This document shows positions 23,901 through 41,782 of a stretch of DNA of 64,000 nucleotides, one piece after another. The stretch lies in assembly GCA_964017065.1 (NCBI GenBank), contig OZ024784.1, forward strand, positions 367,337 to 431,336, read 5' to 3'. The notes under the pieces were generated by a model. It worked only from the letters and a program-made list of their open reading frames with translations. It was not told the DNA's origin and ran no database searches. This stretch comes from Haliclona indistincta (Eukaryota > Porifera > Demospongiae > Haplosclerida > Chalinidae). Numbering within the stretch: position 1 is the stretch's first letter; every line of letters starts with the position of its first letter. A program made the position numbers and the translations under genes.

Positions 23901-24560
23901 GCTAGCTGGTCAACAGAAGGAATGGGTTTGAACCCTCTCTCCTTGTGATTGAATAGAATAATGTTACGAGGAGCATGAGGGTTGTTAGCAGTCAGCACAC
24001 GAGTGAACTCCTCCTTTAGCTCCTGTGAGGAGAAAGTGATCAAATTGTCGAAGATAAACATTGAAACTAATTATTGTTTTTTTTAAGATTTACAGCAAAC
24101 ACACGCACACAGACGACACACACGGACGTATGCATGCACGTGCACACACACACACGCACACACACACGCACACACACACACACGCACACACCTGCTCAGT
24201 AAGTTCCAGTTGATCATTTGGTTTCATTATCGTCTTAGGTCCTCCAGACCAGTCATCATCATGGTCTCCATCACCTCCTTCATCTTCCTGTATTACACAT
24301 GTCTAAACTAGCTACTACTCGTTAGGAAATTGCTGACCCTCATTCTCCGAGGACCCTTTGAAGGTGCATTGAGGCGAGCTCGAGACTCCATAACATACTT
24401 ACTGCCCAATCCCTGAGTAGCTGATATACGGCGTGTGCTCGGGTTTTGAAGCTGCAGTGAGGTGCAATGAACAGGTTGTCATGGTCTGCTATGAGTGAGG
24501 TACCTTGGAAGCCGACTGCTTCTCCTCGCCTCCTTTTCCCTTTCCTTTACCCTTCAGCAT
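20914..24560 (-). CDS. DNAI1: Axonemal dynein intermediate chain 1
   Basis: WD-repeat intermediate chain of the ciliary outer dynein arm. I could join 23 exons in continuous phase, from ATG at 24558-24560 to TAG at 20914-20916, giving 704 residues (human about 699). Exon 4 carries the family signature [18 protein letters not shown]. Later markers are [73 protein letters not shown] and [14 protein letters not shown]. The end is [11 protein letters not shown]...LSPNLRK. About five WD repeats occupy the C-terminal half; an acidic coiled linker lies between residues about 150 and 190. Introns are 40-270 bp. It shares a 262-bp upstream region with MPST that holds an X-box match. A working motile-cilium component; all motifs intact. 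Confidence 0.95.
24090..24190. repeat. (CA)n microsatellite in DNAI1 intron 3
   Basis: Interrupted CACA/CGCA repeat that abuts the donor of DNAI1 exon 3 on the minus strand. Confidence 0.9.
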
Positions 24561-24822
24561 TCTGCAGCTGTGTAATCAAAATTCACGTAAGCTAAAAGTA
24601 GATGACTTCACGATCTGCGAATAAAATACGAATATAAAAGGCGACAGCAGATATTTCTCAGCTTTGTGTCAACGTCCAGCGGCCATGTTAATCACCATAG
24701 CAACAGATTGCTGTAGGCGGTGCCTGAGGGGTTATTGTACACTCGATTGTACACACGTGCGAGCTGACACAAAGAAGCAGGGAAACACAAAGATCCACAG
24801 TACCATCACACAGAGAGCTGCA
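24561..24822. promoter_or_regulatory. Divergent promoter region, DNAI1 / MPST
   Basis: 262 bp between opposed start codons. It includes the X-box match described separately. No TATA box recognised. Confidence 0.5.
24691..24704 (+). promoter_or_regulatory. X-box (RFX-factor site) upstream of DNAI1
   Basis: ATCACCATAGCAAC fits every position of the 14-bp X-box consensus RYYNYY-AT-RRNRAC used by RFX factors at ciliary genes. It is about 130 bp upstream of the DNAI1 start, within the usual distance. X-boxes work in either orientation. Confidence 0.6.
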
Positions 24823-27065
24823 ATGAACAGAGTAGTCGAGGTTGTGTCGCCGCTTGTATCGTGTGTTTGGCTACGTCACCAGCTGAAGCATGGACTCAAG
24901 AACATCAGAGTGGTGGATGGTAGGTCACCACGATGCTGCTGCTGCTGATTTGGTGCTTTCTCTCCGATGATAGTTCTTGTGTGTAGTTGAGTGCTGCAGC
25001 AGCAGCAAGCTGATGTATGTTTTGTTTAGCACACGCCCCGCCCACTGACCTTCCTGCAGCAGTGACCTTGCACCGCCATTGTTTATTGCTGCATCGTGAG
25101 CATAGATTCCATCTTGTTGCAGTAAGGGTCACTTGGAATTTGATTCATTTGCAAATGTAATGTGTATATGATATGTTACAATGCTGAGGATGGTGTTCAG
25201 CATCAGCCTAGACACTGTGTTTATCCTACCACCAACTGCTATCCATAACTAAACCTGTATTACCAGCTAGTTGGCTTCAACCATTGATACTTGAGGAATG
25301 TGCTGCATTGTTCATTCTTACTGATGTTGCTGTAGCGTCATGGCATATGGGAGGAGGAAGCAATGATGCAAGGAAAGACTATGAGCAAAGAAGGATCAAT
25401 CGATCAGTGTTTATTAGTATAGATGAGCTGTCAGACAAGACCAATAGTCTACCACACATGTTGCCTTCAGCGGAGCAGTTCAGTTCACATATTGGCAATG
25501 TGTGTGTGTGTTGACATTAGGTGCTTATTAACTTGTTCTCTTCTTTAGCTGGGTATCTCTAATGACAATCATGTGGTGATATACGACAACAATGTACAGT
25601 ATGGCATGTTCTCATCTGCAAGACTATGGTGGATGTTCAGGGTGAGTGAGTGGAGGAGAGATCCTTAGGAAATGATGCTTTTAGAATAACTTTCAGTAGA
25701 ATATGATGTAGTTGATATCCTATAGTTTACTAGCTACAAGGTACCTATCCTATAGTTTACTAGCTACAAGGTACCTATCCTATAGTTTACTAGCTACAAG
25801 GTACCTATCCTATAGTTTACTAGCTACAAGGTACCTATCCTATAGTTTACTAGCTACAAGGTACCTATCCTATAGTTTACTAGCTACAAGGTACCTATCC
25901 TATAGTTTACTAGCTACAAGGTACCTATCCTATAGTTTACTAGCTACAAGGTACCTATCCTATAGTTTACTAGCTACAAGGTACCTATCCTATAGTTTAC
26001 TAGCTACAAGGTACCTATCCTATAGTTTACTAGCTACAAGGTACCTATCCTATAGTTTACTAGCTACAAGGTACCTATCCTATAGTTTACTAGCTACAAG
26101 GTACCTATCCTATAGTTTACTAGCTACAAGGTACCTATCCTATAGTTTACTAGCTACAAGGTACCTTATCTATTTGTTACCATAGATATTAATAACTTGT
26201 TAGCACTCAATGTGGTAATTGGTTTATCTGTTATAAGATATGCTATAAGTGCAAAGTGACAATCACTACTAGATCTATAACTGTCTCCATGCAGGTCTTT
26301 GGTCACCAACATGTTTCAGTACTGGACGGTGGGTTCCCTCGCTGGAAGACGGACGAGTGTCCTATAGCAGAGGAGCCTCCACCCAATCCAGCTGCTCTCT
26401 CATACACAGCTAAGCTCAGAGAAGAGCTTGTGATGAGTATGAACGATGTTACAGACGCTCTTCAGACTGGTTCAGTGCAGGTACTGCCCACTATGATGAT
26501 CATCTGTGAGCTATAGCTCTCTTGATGGCTAGGTAGTGGACGCACGGAGTGAAGGACGATTTGATGGCACTGCTCCTGAGCCCCGCCCCTCTCTGCCCAG
26601 TGGTCACATGATAGGAGCTCTCAACCTTCCTTTCTATCAACTATTCAATCCTCAATCCAAGACACTGGCTAGTAAACAAGTGATAGAGGAAGGTAAGAAG
26701 GTCATCATGTGCTATGCATGTGCTTGACAGAGCTCCACTGCATGCTCTCATATGAGGTTGCATCATCCTGTAATTCTTGTTCCACAACTAGAAATGAATT
26801 CCATTAGTTATCATATCTTCTTCAGAGTTCAAAGCAGCTGGTGTAGATCTTGACAAGCCAATCCTAGCAACATGTGGCAGTGGTGTCACTGCATGCTGGA
26901 TCGCATTTGCTGCATCACTTCTAGGCAAGGAAGTTCCAGTTTATGATGTGAGCATCTTGAAAACAGTATTGTGAGAATGCATATCCTCTCCCATCTTAGG
27001 GGTCATGGACGGAGTATGCTGAGCAAGGTCCACCTGAGAGACTAGCATTAGGAATGAAAGGCTGA
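24823..27065 (+). CDS. MPST: 3-mercaptopyruvate sulfurtransferase (two rhodanese domains)
   Basis: Transfers sulfur from 3-mercaptopyruvate to thiol acceptors; cysteine catabolism and H2S production, in cytosol or mitochondria. Seven exons (24823..24919, 25336..25499, 25549..25641, 26295..26480, 26533..26692, 26826..26947, 27000..27065) give 295 residues. An inactive N-terminal rhodanese domain (VVIYDNN, WWMFR, HVSVLDGGFPRW) is followed by the catalytic one. The active loop near residue 250 is CGSGVTAC, the MPST form rather than the TST form. Intron 3 carries a 30-bp minisatellite. No clear mitochondrial targeting peptide is seen. Confidence 0.95.
25716..26165. repeat. Perfect 30-bp minisatellite in MPST intron 3
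   Basis: About 15 copies of TATCCTATAGTTTACTAGCT followed by ACAAGGTACC, head to tail with no substitution seen in the full units. Each has a KpnI site. The 10-codon periodic open frame it makes is an artefact. Confidence 0.97.
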
Positions 27066-27336
27066 CTATGACAGGCTACAGGATAATTTTATTGCTAGTT
27101 GTATTATTGAACACATGCACAGCAGCTGTATAGGGTCCACTATCTGATTCTCTTGTTCTGTTTTCCTGTTTCTAACAGACTGTGAGTGGTACAACTGGTA
27201 TAGTAAACATGTTTTATAGCATGTGCTCATCATGCGTACCACAGCTGCTCTGTGAGTCATACTAATAATAGTAATAATCATGCTGTAAGAGAGGTGAATG
27301 AACAGGTCATAGCACTGATGATGTGGTCAGGTCAAG

Positions 27337-28524
27337 TTAGTCTTGGTTCTCTGCTCCAGACTCATCCGAGCTGGATTTTTCTGTCTTCCACTCATCAAGT
27401 ACCACAGTACGCACGAGCACTTCAGTTACTTGATAAGGGTCACAGTTGCTGGACGGCCGTCGGTCCTCCAGGTAGCCTTTGCCGTCTTTGTTAACCTGAC
27501 GGGGGATACGTATGCTGGCACCACGATCAGCTACTCCACTACTGAAGGAGTCTATGCTAGCTGTCTCATGGAGTCCAGTTAGTCTGCGCTTGTTATCTTC
27601 ACCACCACTAGGGTCATAGTACTTGATGTGGCGGTCATGTTCTGTGGATAGCTTCTCTATTGCTCTCTTGATGGCACCAATGCCTCCTTCTCTACGCATC
27701 TCCTCGGTGCTGAAGTTACAGTGGGCCCCGGCCCCGTTCCAGTTGCCGGACATTGGTTTAGGGTCCAGGCTGATGCAAACACCAAAGTCCTCTGCAATGC
27801 GATGGAGTATATAGCGCGAGATCCACAGCTGGTCTCCTGAATCGATGCCCTCACATGGACCAACTTGGTACTCAAACTGGCTGGGCATGACCTCTGCATT
27901 AGTTCCAGATACCTTGACACCAGCATACAAGCATGCCTTGTAGTGACAATCCATGATATCTCTACAAGTACAGGAATGCAATGATTGCTATGGTAACGAC
28001 TATAATGCATACCTTCCAAAGAGACGGTCACTCCCCACACTGCAGTAATACGGTCCCTGTGGAGCGGGGTAACCTTGCTTGGGCCATCCATACGGGCGCC
28101 CGTCCACACCAAATATCGTGTACTCTTGTTCTATTCCGAACCACGGGCGGGCATTCTTAGCGCGTTGCATAGCACGGATGCAAGATGCGCGCTTGTTGGA
28201 CTCTATGGGTCTACCATTCGGTCCGTACGTCTCGCACAACACGAGTAGGTTGTCTCCTCCGCTGGCTCTGCGTAGAAACGGATCTTTATACATGGCTACG
28301 GGGTGAAGGTAAATGTCACTGTTACGTCCCTGGCTTTGTCCGGTACTCGAGCCATCAAAATTCCACACAGGAAGATCCTTAACGGACTTGGGATAGCTGT
28401 AGATTGTCCGCGTCTTTCCGCGAAGGTTCTCGCCTGTCCCATCGATCCAGACATAGGTAGCCAACCAGGTACTCTCGGGTTGAGGGAGAGACATGTAGCG
28501 ATTGCGCATTTGAGTATCCGACAT
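27337..28524 (-). CDS. GLUL: Glutamine synthetase, copy 1
   Basis: Cytosolic ATP-dependent glutamate-ammonia ligase. Exons complement(28013..28524) and complement(27337..27961) give 378 residues, the usual animal length. Motifs: [29 protein letters not shown], the metal/ATP region WFGIEQEYT, and [18 protein letters not shown]. The end region has [21 protein letters not shown]. All expected catalytic segments are present. The single intron falls in FGR|DIM, the same site as none in copy 2, which instead has an intron after KYPW. The two genes stand head to head about 1.1 kb apart. The last 180 bp of coding sequence are almost identical to copy 2, while other parts differ clearly. Confidence 0.96.
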
Positions 28525-29604
28525 GGTAAAGCAAAACTGGCTGTCCCTCTGATCTGATGGCGCGGCGTGGTTTTGTTCCCGCGCGCGCTAATCAGTGCTA
28601 GTGACGTATTATTGACATGACGTAGCTAGCTAGCTGCTGGACCGGTACGTCAACAAAAAGATACTCAATAGCACAGGACTAATATTAAGTGTATCAGTAA
28701 TAAAAAGAAAAGAGAATGGCAATGTACATGTGAGAAGTAAGGAACAGAACAGAAAACTTTAAGGAAAAGAAAAAAAACAAAGGTAAAAAGAGCAAAAAAC
28801 AAGCAAGCACGAAGACAAGAGTTAGGCTATGTTGCTAATAGATTAGATTCCAATCATACCATTGCCAAGAGCTTTCGTTTAAGCTACCTTACCCCACCCT
28901 TACCCTTTTAGTTTTGCAGTACTGAGAGATGAATGTAGTTGGCAAAAAATAACCCAAGAAAGCACCATCGTGATCAAAACAGCATTGTTATCATTCTTGA
29001 GCATCAGTCTGTACAGAATTGCGGCTGTGGCGCACAAACTCTGGTTGCAATACACACAACTGTCAACCAATCACTGTAACAGCATATGACTTGTTTCAGA
29101 TATTTTCAGTAGATAGTTCGGGAATATATTACAATGCACACTGAGCTCGATATCATGTATTATAGCACGTGTATATGTATCCTGCATACATTCCAATGAC
29201 GTAGCAGTACAATAGCTTGTCGTACCCCCTGAATCAGGGGGTTAGATGTCGAGCCGACGTGCATGGATATTTTGAGGCTATTTTTCAAAGCTTGCGACTG
29301 CAATACCACTAATATCAGCTTGATAAAGTAACAATCCCCATCTGATCACTGCTAAGAACCGATAAAGCTTGGACAACCACTTTACTTTGAATACAATGTT
29401 CCTAGCACTCAAGGAGCTTGATAGAGAGAGAATACCTCACGTCAGTTACCACCTCACATTGCACAAAATGACAAGATGCAAGACAAGTCTGAAGACAGGG
29501 TTGCACACCTTACCTTTGACCATGATTCGCTCAGGCTCAGCGACACGCCCCTATTAGCAACACGTGTTTATCATTCGCTGACCTCGTCTCTTAGTGAAGG
29601 TGGA
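28525..29604. other. Divergent region between glutamine synthetase genes
   Basis: About 1.1 kb holding both promoters. Contains a poly-purine stretch (28.7-28.8 kb) and a short perfect hairpin CCCCCTGAATCAGGGGG at 29226-29242. No exon is evident. Confidence 0.6.
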
Positions 29605-31070
29605 ATGTCTGCTACTGCGCGTACAGTACAGCTTGCTAGAACGCTACAGCGTTACCTGGCGCTGGATCAAGGCGGCAAGTGTCTCGCTACTTACGTCTGG
29701 ATCGACGGAACGGGAGAGAACGTGAGAGGGAAGACGAGAACGCTGAACAAATATCCATGGTGAAGAACAATGGTTTATTTTATAATAGCAATGTGATGCA
29801 ATATAGTGATAGATGGTGTTGTAATGCAGCTAGCTGTCAGCCATGTTGGGTTGCTAGCTAGCTGGTATTGGTGTGTCACTTCCATGACAATAAGGGGAAG
29901 TGAGAGAGGAAATTTGCTGTGAAGTAACTAGGAACCTTAGCAAATGTCTTCACACCTGGAGGAACCATTGGCAGCATAAAATGTCATTTTTTGGGATCTG
30001 CCCCAAAAGGGAATTCATCACTACATGTGTGTTGCTAGTGAAAGTTATGATAGCAGCATATTCTACTGATCAACACTATTGGTTTTATTGATGTTATCAC
30101 TTCTCTCTCTCTCTCTAGCCACCCTCAGGAACTCCCTATATGGAATTTCGATGGTTCAAGTACGGGTCAGAGCAATGGACACGATAGTGACATTTATCTG
30201 AAGCCGTCAGCAATATATCGCGATCCGTTCATTCCTGGTGATAATGTACTGGTATTGTGTGAGACCTTGGATCCTAAAGGTGAACCAACTGATACTAACC
30301 ATCGTTCATCTTGTCTCAAAGTGATGGAGAAAGTCAAGAACACGAAGCCATGGTTCGGTTTAGAGCAAGAATACACATTAGTAGATACTAACGGTCATCC
30401 ATTTGGCTGGCCTCGAGGAGGGTATCCACGACCCCAGGGGCCCTACTACTGTGGTGTAGGAGCCGATAGAGTGTTTGGTCGTCAGATCATGGACTCTCAC
30501 TACAAGGCTTGTCTGTATGCTGGTCTTGAAGTGCCTGGAACCAACGTTGAGGTCATGCCGAGTCAGTTTGAATTCCAGATTGGTCCTTGTGAAGGTATCA
30601 ACGCTAGTGATCAGCTATGGATCGCTCGCTACATACTCCATCGTGTTGCCGAGGATTTCGATGCCTGTGTCAGTCTGGATCCTAAACCAATGTCTGGAGA
30701 TTGGAACGGGGCTGGTGCACACTGTAACTTCAGCACAGAAGAGATGAGAAAAGAAGGTGGAATTGATGTGATCAAGAGTGCCGTCGAGAAGCTCTCTACT
30801 GAGCACAGACGTCACATCAAGTGCTATGACCCTAATGGTGGCGAAGACAACAAGCGCAGACTAACTGGACTCCATGAGACTGCTAGCATAGACTCCTTCA
30901 GTAGTGGAGTAGCTGATCGTGGTGCCAGCATACGTATCCCCCGTCAGGTTAACAAAGACGGCAGAGGCTACCTGGAGGACCGACGGCCGTCCAGCAACTG
31001 TGACCCTTACCAAGTAACTGAAGCTATTGTCAAGACTGCTGTACTCAATCAATGGCAGGGCCCCAAATGA
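29605..31070 (+). CDS. GLUL: Glutamine synthetase, copy 2
   Basis: Exons 29605..29759 and 30119..31070 give 368 residues. The same catalytic motifs as copy 1 are complete: [40 protein letters not shown] and [16 protein letters not shown]. The N-terminus ([20 protein letters not shown]) differs from copy 1 and has a basic amphipathic character; whether it targets mitochondria is open. The acceptor of exon 2 follows a CT run. The intron position differs from copy 1, so the duplication is old or introns were gained or lost after it, yet the 3' coding end is nearly identical to copy 1. Confidence 0.95.
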
Positions 31071-31323
31071 TAGCTCAATATTGTGAGACCCCCAATCCCG
31101 TGAACTATTTTGACTAAAATCAATTTCTAAATTATTTATTGTGTTCAGATGGCTATTCTGACTTACTTTATTAATATTATTTGTGCCCCACAAGTTTTCA
31201 TAAATTTTGTGGTGAAAATAATTTGATTACACGGTACAAAAATGGGAAAAATTAATTTCAGATCTGCACACAAAAATTGATATAATGCCAATCAACAAGT
31301 GTTAGACTAATCTCAACAGTAGT

Positions 31324-34233
31324 CTAATTGTTTCGTGTGTGATTGTGTAGTTTTATGAGATTCTTGATCTCTGAAGACATAGACATCAACTGGTATGGGA
31401 CTCTGCCTCTAACAACAGCTTTGCTAGCCAAGCACACCAGACGAGGAAGATGCACCTGTTGCAAGAGATTGTTTGGTAGCTTCGGAGATGACTTCCATGC
31501 GCTAGGACATATCTCTGATGCAGTTCTCCCCTCAGAGTCCACAGCGTCTAGATGAGCTCCATGGTCTAGGAGAAGACGAATCATGTCTGGATGCCTAGCC
31601 ATGTGGATCGGCAGGTCAAATCTCCTGTGCTGTCTTCTCAGTTCATTGACCAGAAACTTGGTCGTCTCGTATTCGAGTAGAGCAGTAACCAGTCTTGTGT
31701 CCGTAGACAAGTCAATGGCTATATGCAGGATAGTGGTACTGCTTCCATCGGAGTTGAACACCTTACAAGAGCTTCTTACTAGTGTCTTTATCATCCATCT
31801 TACCATGCTGCCACGAGCACCGTGTGTTGCCACACGAGATGAGATCAGATACATTGCATTCTGAATCGTGGTGCTTATCAAACTGTCTATTAGTGGGAGG
31901 TAGCCGGCAGATTGGTGGGCGGGGCATTGAGAGACTCTACTGCTCAGAGCGGGGACAATGGCACTTACGAACATAATGTACTCTTGTGGAAACTGTTCTA
32001 TTGGATTGAAACTGGCAGCAGCTTCTTGCGGAGAAAGAGGCGAGAGAGGTGAGAGAAGGAGCTCTCCCATGTTCGTATTGAAGGCGACAGTGCTGAGAAA
32101 ATGTTCCAGTTCAATCAACTTGAAGAACCCCTCAGCTGAATGACCAGGAGGGATACCTTCAATGTGAGGAGCGAGTGACTCTAAGAAGCGCAGGAACAAC
32201 AAGTAGCTGCGATCTGCTTGCTGAGCACTGATCAGCCAGTTGTGAGCTAGCAGTAACATTTCGAGGGTGAGTAGATCATCACGACCAAGACAACGATCCA
32301 TTATGATCAAGCTTTGATAGACAATCTCATCGGTGAGGTTGGTACTCTTCCACATCTCTTCAAGCTCCCCAACCGTCTCCAGTTCCTTCCTAAAGCTGTA
32401 AGCTTCACATGTTGTTGGTGACGGCAGTCCCAGAGCTTCTCTCTCATGCAGAGACTGCTTCCAATGCTCTTTGATTTGAACTACAGGCAATAGTAGATAG
32501 CTCGGACCAATGTCTGGAGGAAAGCAGGTCTGTTGTTGAGTAGGCTGGGTCTGGTGGACCAATTTGTGTTGTCTCAGTTCTTGGAAGACCAGTTGACATC
32601 CTGAAAGAGCATATACCTGTGACTGTGTCTTTCTACTGCATCTTCTGACATCTCTAACGGCAAAGTTTTCCCCGATCTTTGGTTTTAGTTTGTGACATTC
32701 CTTGTCATCCAGTGTTGGTACCAATCTGTTCACGAGCTCCTCGGCAGTGCAGCTCTGAAGACTGGCTGTAAACGTTGAGCGAATGAAGCTCATTCGATGA
32801 AGAGATGCTCCAGGAATAGCACCATGGCTGAGTAATAGATCAACCAGCTTGCGTGGTAGATCAGTAGAAGACGAGAGAGCAGTGTGTGGGCTGGTGGACT
32901 GCAGGAACCCATCTGAGTGACGCTTGAAGAGTGGAGGAGAAAGCTGAGGCTGTGTTTCACTGAAGAGAAGATGCCGAACAGTCATGGCTAGAGGAGTGAG
33001 ACCATCTTTTGATGGCTTGTTTGGATCTCCCTTTCCCTCAGACAAGAGGCAAGATATGATGTTTGACACTGCCATCCACTTACTCCACGAGTGCTGCGAT
33101 TTGCTGCTGATTCTGATGGCATTCATGACAGCTAGGTGAAGTGGAGTGAGTCCATTGGAGTCTTCCATGTCAGGACAAGCATCCAGGTCTAGTACAAGTG
33201 TGCGAACAAAGCTGTCATTGTTGTTCCTGACTGCAATGTGAAGGAGACTAGACAGCGGACATGAGGTTTTTTCTGACTCTCCAAGGTGATGCGAGCTACG
33301 ACGGAGTGCATGGAATCGAAACAGCTGGTTGATACTCTTGCCTCGGAACTCGGGAAGAAACTCTTCTACAAGCAGCTGCAACACAGCAATTATATTGCTG
33401 CAGATCGCTTCAGCCAATACTTCAAGGAGGCCGTTGGCAATGGTGTAATGCCCAATGCATACCTGTCCTGTTTCTAGTTTGTCTCGAATGTAGTGAACAG
33501 TGTTCTGCCAGAGATAAGGAAATGCTTTGGACGTATCAGCTATGTAGCTCCGCATCTGAAGAACCTCCTGCCGTGTGGGTGCCCACTCTGGTAGAGCTGA
33601 CGGAAGAGGAGAAGGAGAATTGGACTGTCGCACTTCATCAACAAAGAATGATGGAGGGAATTGCTGATGGTGCTCATTGACTATAGTCGAAGCAATGGAG
33701 TCGCTGGAAGTCGAGGGAGACAGCACACTGGAGCAGCGCGACAGAGGAAGAGTGAGGTGAGTTTGCACGATTCCATCAGCTTCCTCGTCATCATGTTCTT
33801 CCTCTTCGCGTATCTCATCTGCTTCCTCCTCACTGACACTAATGGAAGGAAGCTGGTCGTTCCACGGTAAATCAAGGAATCGTTGAGAAGACTCCAATGA
33901 CGGCGTGATGGAAGATGACGAATCTTCAAGAGCACTGTGGTACGCAGACGATGTGCTCTGAAACGAGTAAAAAGAACGATTTGTTGACACCTGGTCAGTT
34001 GTTGATTTGTCTTCTTCCTCGTCTGACAAGCAGCTGTCTAAGGAGACGGGAGAGCTGGAAGCACGTGGCGGCTTCAATGGAGGTATCAGTTCAGGAGACG
34101 AGGGAGGAGTAACTGGCGAGAGAGACGAGTGAAGAGTGCTACTAGTTGAGCTCTCTAGTTCATCAGCTGAGATCACGTCTTCACCAGACTCAACGAACGG
34201 CATATGGTAGGGCTTGGGGCTGTACGGAAACAT
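31324..34233 (-). CDS. FEM1: FEM1-like ankyrin-repeat protein, intronless
   Basis: One uninterrupted frame of 969 residues. FEM1 proteins are CUL2 E3-ligase substrate receptors that read C-terminal degrons. Residues 1-200 are Ser/Glu-rich and probably disordered, unlike classic FEM1, which starts with ankyrins. Ankyrin repeats follow (SLLHIAVRNNNDSFV, GLTPLHLAVMNAI, DGLTPLAMTV). A FEM1-type middle has EAYSFRKELETVGELEEMW...ALI/RCLGRDDLLTLEM. C-terminal ankyrins (TTILHIAID, DLPIHMARHPDMIRLLLDHGA) are followed by the FEM1 end LPRLVCLASKAVV. Assignment rests on order and these segments; divergence is considerable. Neighbours are intron-rich, so retroposition is possible. Confidence 0.75.
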   Translation of the reverse strand: MFPYSPKPYHMPFVESGEDVISADELESSTSSTLHSSLSPVTPPSSPELIPPLKPPRASSSPVSLDSCLSDEEEDKSTTDQVSTNRSFYSFQSTSSAYHSALEDSSSSITPSLESSQRFLDLPWNDQLPSISVSEEEADEIREEEEHDDEEADGIVQTHLTLPLSRCSSVLSPSTSSDSIASTIVNEHHQQFPPSFFVDEVRQSNSPSPLPSALPEWAPTRQEVLQMRSYIADTSKAFPYLWQNTVHYIRDKLETGQVCIGHYTIANGLLEVLAEAICSNIIAVLQLLVEEFLPEFRGKSINQLFRFHALRRSSHHLGESEKTSCPLSSLLHIAVRNNNDSFVRTLVLDLDACPDMEDSNGLTPLHLAVMNAIRISSKSQHSWSKWMAVSNIISCLLSEGKGDPNKPSKDGLTPLAMTVRHLLFSETQPQLSPPLFKRHSDGFLQSTSPHTALSSSTDLPRKLVDLLLSHGAIPGASLHRMSFIRSTFTASLQSCTAEELVNRLVPTLDDKECHKLKPKIGENFAVRDVRRCSRKTQSQVYALSGCQLVFQELRQHKLVHQTQPTQQQTCFPPDIGPSYLLLPVVQIKEHWKQSLHEREALGLPSPTTCEAYSFRKELETVGELEEMWKSTNLTDEIVYQSLIIMDRCLGRDDLLTLEMLLLAHNWLISAQQADRSYLLFLRFLESLAPHIEGIPPGHSAEGFFKLIELEHFLSTVAFNTNMGELLLSPLSPLSPQEAAASFNPIEQFPQEYIMFVSAIVPALSSRVSQCPAHQSAGYLPLIDSLISTTIQNAMYLISSRVATHGARGSMVRWMIKTLVRSSCKVFNSDGSSTTILHIAIDLSTDTRLVTALLEYETTKFLVNELRRQHRRFDLPIHMARHPDMIRLLLDHGAHLDAVDSEGRTASEICPSAWKSSPKLPNNLLQQVHLPRLVCLASKAVVRGRVPYQLMSMSSEIKNLIKLHNHTRNN

Positions 34234-34645
34234 AGCGACAGAGAGTGCAGCATGTAGCGACCGAATATAGAAACTGCCAGCAGGCTGATCTTATTGTCCC
34301 AGCGTGTATTTATCAGGAGAGTATAGTTTACACTAGAGGCGACTGGGATACCACCGCAACAAAGAAACTTGATTGTTCCCGCCAAATGCCAGACCCGCCC
34401 TTTCACATGGCTAACCTAAACATTGTGCACAATACACATGTAGACGTACGTACAAGGGAAGTTTGAAAGAAACTAAAAACCACACGAACCCACAAACCAG
34501 AAAAATAATTCCGGAATTGAACAGTCAAGCATGCATGGTCTCTTGGAAATTTTCACTATGTCAGGCAAGTATCATAGTGACCACAGATAATCATGGTAGT
34601 ACTCATTATAATTCAGACAATAACAAAATGAATGACAGAATGTTG
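34234..34645. other. Intergenic, no gene seen
   Basis: Holds the FEM1-like promoter and the AMPK alpha 3' end, both on the minus strand. Nothing else recognised. Confidence 0.6.
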
Positions 34646-36785
<2,140 letters not shown>

Positions 36786-37233
36786 GGTCTATTACTCGAT
36801 CTCGATCATAGGAAGCAACAGAGCTGAGCGTCGAGCTGAGGAGATCTAGAGAGATCGAGAACGGGCGTGACGAAGGTGTGGCGGAAATTAATTGCGTATA
36901 ACCACACCCATCTAATAACCTCACTGCTATCACCACCATGCCTTGACAAAAATGTAAATTCATTCATAAACAGTGTATTATGTCATTGAAATGAAGATGG
37001 GTTGAGATACAAAAGTAGTCTTAATTCCACACATGAGCATCACACAAGAGAAAAGAAGAAAAGATTAGGAGAGAGAGAGGGGATGAATAGTTTAGTAGCA
37101 CTGCAATAGAGTGTACCCAGTACACAAACATGGCTGGGGCCAAGGGGGTAAAAAGCAATGATTGAAAGTGGTGTCGAATGGGTACATTGTATAGCTGATT
37201 AAGGGGTTATAATATATACTGGCATGGTGTAGG
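36786..37233. other. Intergenic, no gene seen
   Basis: Upstream of AMPK alpha and downstream of TCF/LEF (both minus strand). Short GA stretch near 37.07 kb; nothing else. Confidence 0.6.

Positions 37234-41782
<4,549 letters not shown>

Noticed and set aside
25712..26185. Regular 30-bp repeats, considered as a CRISPR array or repeat protein
   Set aside because: Units are head to tail with no spacers, and they lie in a eukaryotic intron; the 10-residue periodic frame is an artefact.
29226..29242. CCCCCTGAATCAGGGGG hairpin, considered as a terminator or RNA element
   Set aside because: Short isolated palindrome in a eukaryotic intergenic region with no conserved context.
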